Shown here one piece after another: positions 63,211 to 64,000 of a DNA stretch of 64,000 nt (positions within the stretch are counted from its first letter, which is position 1; the number at the start of each line of letters is the position of its first letter). The notes under the pieces were generated by a model. It was not told the DNA's origin and ran no database searches. It saw nothing but the letters and a program-made list of their open reading frames with translations. This DNA comes from TMED69 sp964642505 (GTDB lineage Bacteria > Pseudomonadota > Gammaproteobacteria > Ga0077536), in NCBI GenBank assembly GCA_964642505.1, contig CAZXQY010000001.1, positions 5,697 through 69,696 of the forward strand. Direction: 5' to 3'. The position numbers and the translations under genes were made by a program.

Positions 63211-63219
63211 TGATATAAT
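63211..63219 (+). promoter_or_regulatory. Extended -10 promoter upstream of dciA
   Basis: TGATATAAT matches the extended -10 consensus TGnTATAAT exactly, about 32 nt before the dciA ATG, in the 66-nt gap between the divergent M23 gene and dciA. No good -35 is present, which an extended -10 can tolerate. Confidence 0.5.
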
Positions 63220-63250
63220 CATTCATAATGTAATTTTAGCGCAAATTAGT

Positions 63251-63559
63251 ATGAGTGGCCCAGAAAAAATTAAAACTATTTTGTCTAACTCCGCTGGGAT
63301 ACAAATCCTTGCCGAAATAGCTCGAACAAATTTAAAAGTAGAGGATATTCTACTGCAATATCTTCCCTCGGACTTAAGGGAAGATATTGCAGTTGGCCAC
63401 CTAAAAGATGGGAAATTAACACTACTAACAACCGGACCTGTTGTCGCCACCAAAATTAGGTATATAAGTCCAGAACTCCTTGAAAATATCAAAAAACATG
63501 CACCGTCTTTGCCAATCAAATGTATCGAGGTGAAAATCTCTCATAAAATACAAAAATAA
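63251..63559 (+). CDS. dciA: DUF721 protein, DciA-like helicase loader
   Basis: A 102-residue DUF721 protein. The family includes DciA, which loads the replicative helicase DnaB in bacteria lacking DnaC. The conserved KH-like part includes VEDILLQYLPSDLREDIAVG and LTLLTTGPVVATKIRYISPE followed by LLENIKKHAPSLPIKCIEVK. It is shorter than many homologues. It is divergent from the M23 gene and convergent with lpxC, the usual gammaproteobacterial position. Family assignment is good; function is by homology. Confidence 0.82.
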   Translation: MSGPEKIKTILSNSAGIQILAEIARTNLKVEDILLQYLPSDLREDIAVGHLKDGKLTLLTTGPVVATKIRYISPELLENIKKHAPSLPIKCIEVKISHKIQK

Positions 63560-63609
63560 GCTCTAAAATGGAAAAATTTAACTAGATAGATAAAGAAAAT
63601 ACAGTCCAA

Positions 63610-63954
63610 CTAAACCGTGCTCGGATCCCCGAATATTATAGGTGCATTAGCCAATTCGTCGAAAGAAACTAACTCCCAAGCCTCTTTGTCGCTAAGGATT
63701 TTTCTTAACAACTGATTATTGAGCTGATGTCCTGATTTGTGCCCATGAAACGCACCGATTAAACTGTGACCTAATAAATAAAGATCTCCAATTGCGTCGA
63801 GTATCTTATGCTTAACAAACTCGTCCTCGTACCTAAGCCCGTCTTCATTTAAAACCCTATGATCGTCCACCACAACAGCGTTCTCGATACTACCCCCTAA
63901 AATCAAACTTTGTTCCCTAAGCTTCTCGACATCTCGCATAAACCCAAACGTTCG
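63610..63954 (-). CDS. lpxC: UDP-3-O-acyl-GlcNAc deacetylase LpxC, C-terminal part (cut by fold-back)
   Basis: The C-terminal third of LpxC, the zinc deacetylase that commits UDP-acyl-GlcNAc to lipid A synthesis. Conserved residues RTFGFMRDVEKLREQ, VVVDDHRVLNEDGLRYEDEF, VKHKILDAIGDLYLLGHSLI and AFHGHKSGHQLNNQLLR include the HKxxDAxGD metal and catalytic motif. Coding is clean back to the Arg-Thr-Phe at 63954. Upstream of that the sequence turns into an inverted copy of 63882-63929 and runs into a TAA (63961-63963). The N-terminal two thirds are therefore missing, most likely because of a chimeric contig end rather than true truncation. Confidence 0.93.
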   Translation of the reverse strand, partial: RTFGFMRDVEKLREQSLILGGSIENAVVVDDHRVLNEDGLRYEDEFVKHKILDAIGDLYLLGHSLIGAFHGHKSGHQLNNQLLRKILSDKEAWELVSFDELANAPIIFGDPSTV

Positions 63955-63999
63955 AGAAGCTTAGGGAACATTGTTTGATTTTAGGGGGTAGTATCGAGA
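63882..63999. repeat. 48-bp near-perfect inverted repeat (fold-back) at the window end
   Basis: Bases 63882-63929 recur as their reverse complement at 63952-63999, with only two adjacent mismatches (63909-63910 against 63971-63972) and a 22-nt spacer. One arm is ordinary lpxC coding sequence; the other stands where upstream lpxC codons should be. This is the form of a fold-back chimera, as made by multiple-displacement amplification or at contig ends. Confidence 0.9.
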
Positions 64000-64000
64000 T

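Noticed and set aside
1..64000. CRISPR arrays, tRNA or rRNA genes, transposases, phage genes, toxin-antitoxin or defence systems
   Set aside because: None recognised on either strand. All gaps are short, and every sizeable frame is a conserved housekeeping gene or its shadow.

Overview
The window reads as a housekeeping stretch of a gammaproteobacterial chromosome, moderately AT-rich and tightly packed. About 62 genes are present, many overlap by 1-4 nt, and no gene-free stretch exceeds about 350 nt. Gene neighbourhoods known from Pseudomonas-like and other gammaproteobacteria support the assignment: dapF-DUF484-xerC, hslV-hslU-DUF971, ubiE-ubiJ-ubiB, wrbA-hda-perM-DUF2066-purM, trmJ/suhB, bamD/rluD-pgeF-clpB, and pilB-pilC-pilD-coaE-zapD-mutT-argJ-secA-M23-dciA-lpxC. 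The cell is Gram-negative (LpxC, BamD, a PagL-like outer-membrane enzyme) and makes ubiquinone, branched-chain amino acids, lysine or diaminopimelate and arginine. It has a TCA-cycle succinyl-CoA synthetase and type IVa pili. No CRISPR array, prophage, insertion sequence, tRNA or rRNA was recognised.

Layout. 1-7478 (+): the 3' part of rsmB, a DUF4390 protein, an NtrY/NtrX-type two-component pair and the TrkA/TrkH potassium system, as one overlapping operon. 7512-10435: a class 1B dihydroorotate dehydrogenase, trmL, gpsA and a membrane rhodanese. 10591-14480 (+): gpmI, an EnvC-like amidase activator and a CtpA-like protease. 14504-33185 (-): 21 consecutive same-strand genes running from ilvB-ilvN-ilvC through pssA, DNA repair, RNA modification, peptidoglycan recycling, dapF, xerC and hslVU down to the ubiquinone genes. 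33533-38706: proS, wrbA, then hda, perM and DUF2066 on the other strand. 38802-44791: purM, trmJ, suhB, the major pilin, a PP0621-type membrane zinc-ribbon protein and sucCD. 44821-51733: nadE, bamD, rluD, pgeF and clpB, the last behind a very good sigma-32 promoter. 51847-57225: pilus assembly genes, coaE and zapD, which contains an assembly gap. 57243-63954: a Nudix/ThiE-like fusion, argJ, secA, a cell-wall M23 peptidase, dciA and a partial lpxC.

The genes worth a second look are variants within conserved loci. SecA has no zinc-binding tail, and secB/grxC are absent from the spot where they usually sit. pilD has no ATG, GTG or TTG start in front of its conserved N-terminus; an ATA lies behind a good ribosome-binding site. 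NtrX has a degraded Walker B motif. PilB has lost half of its usual cysteine quartet. A signal-less YkuD enzyme sits beside nagZ.

Two features are probably assembly products: a run of ten N inside zapD, and a 48-bp near-perfect fold-back at the right end that cuts lpxC. Both fit a draft, possibly single-cell-amplified, assembly. I see no convincing evidence of an undescribed multi-gene system here.
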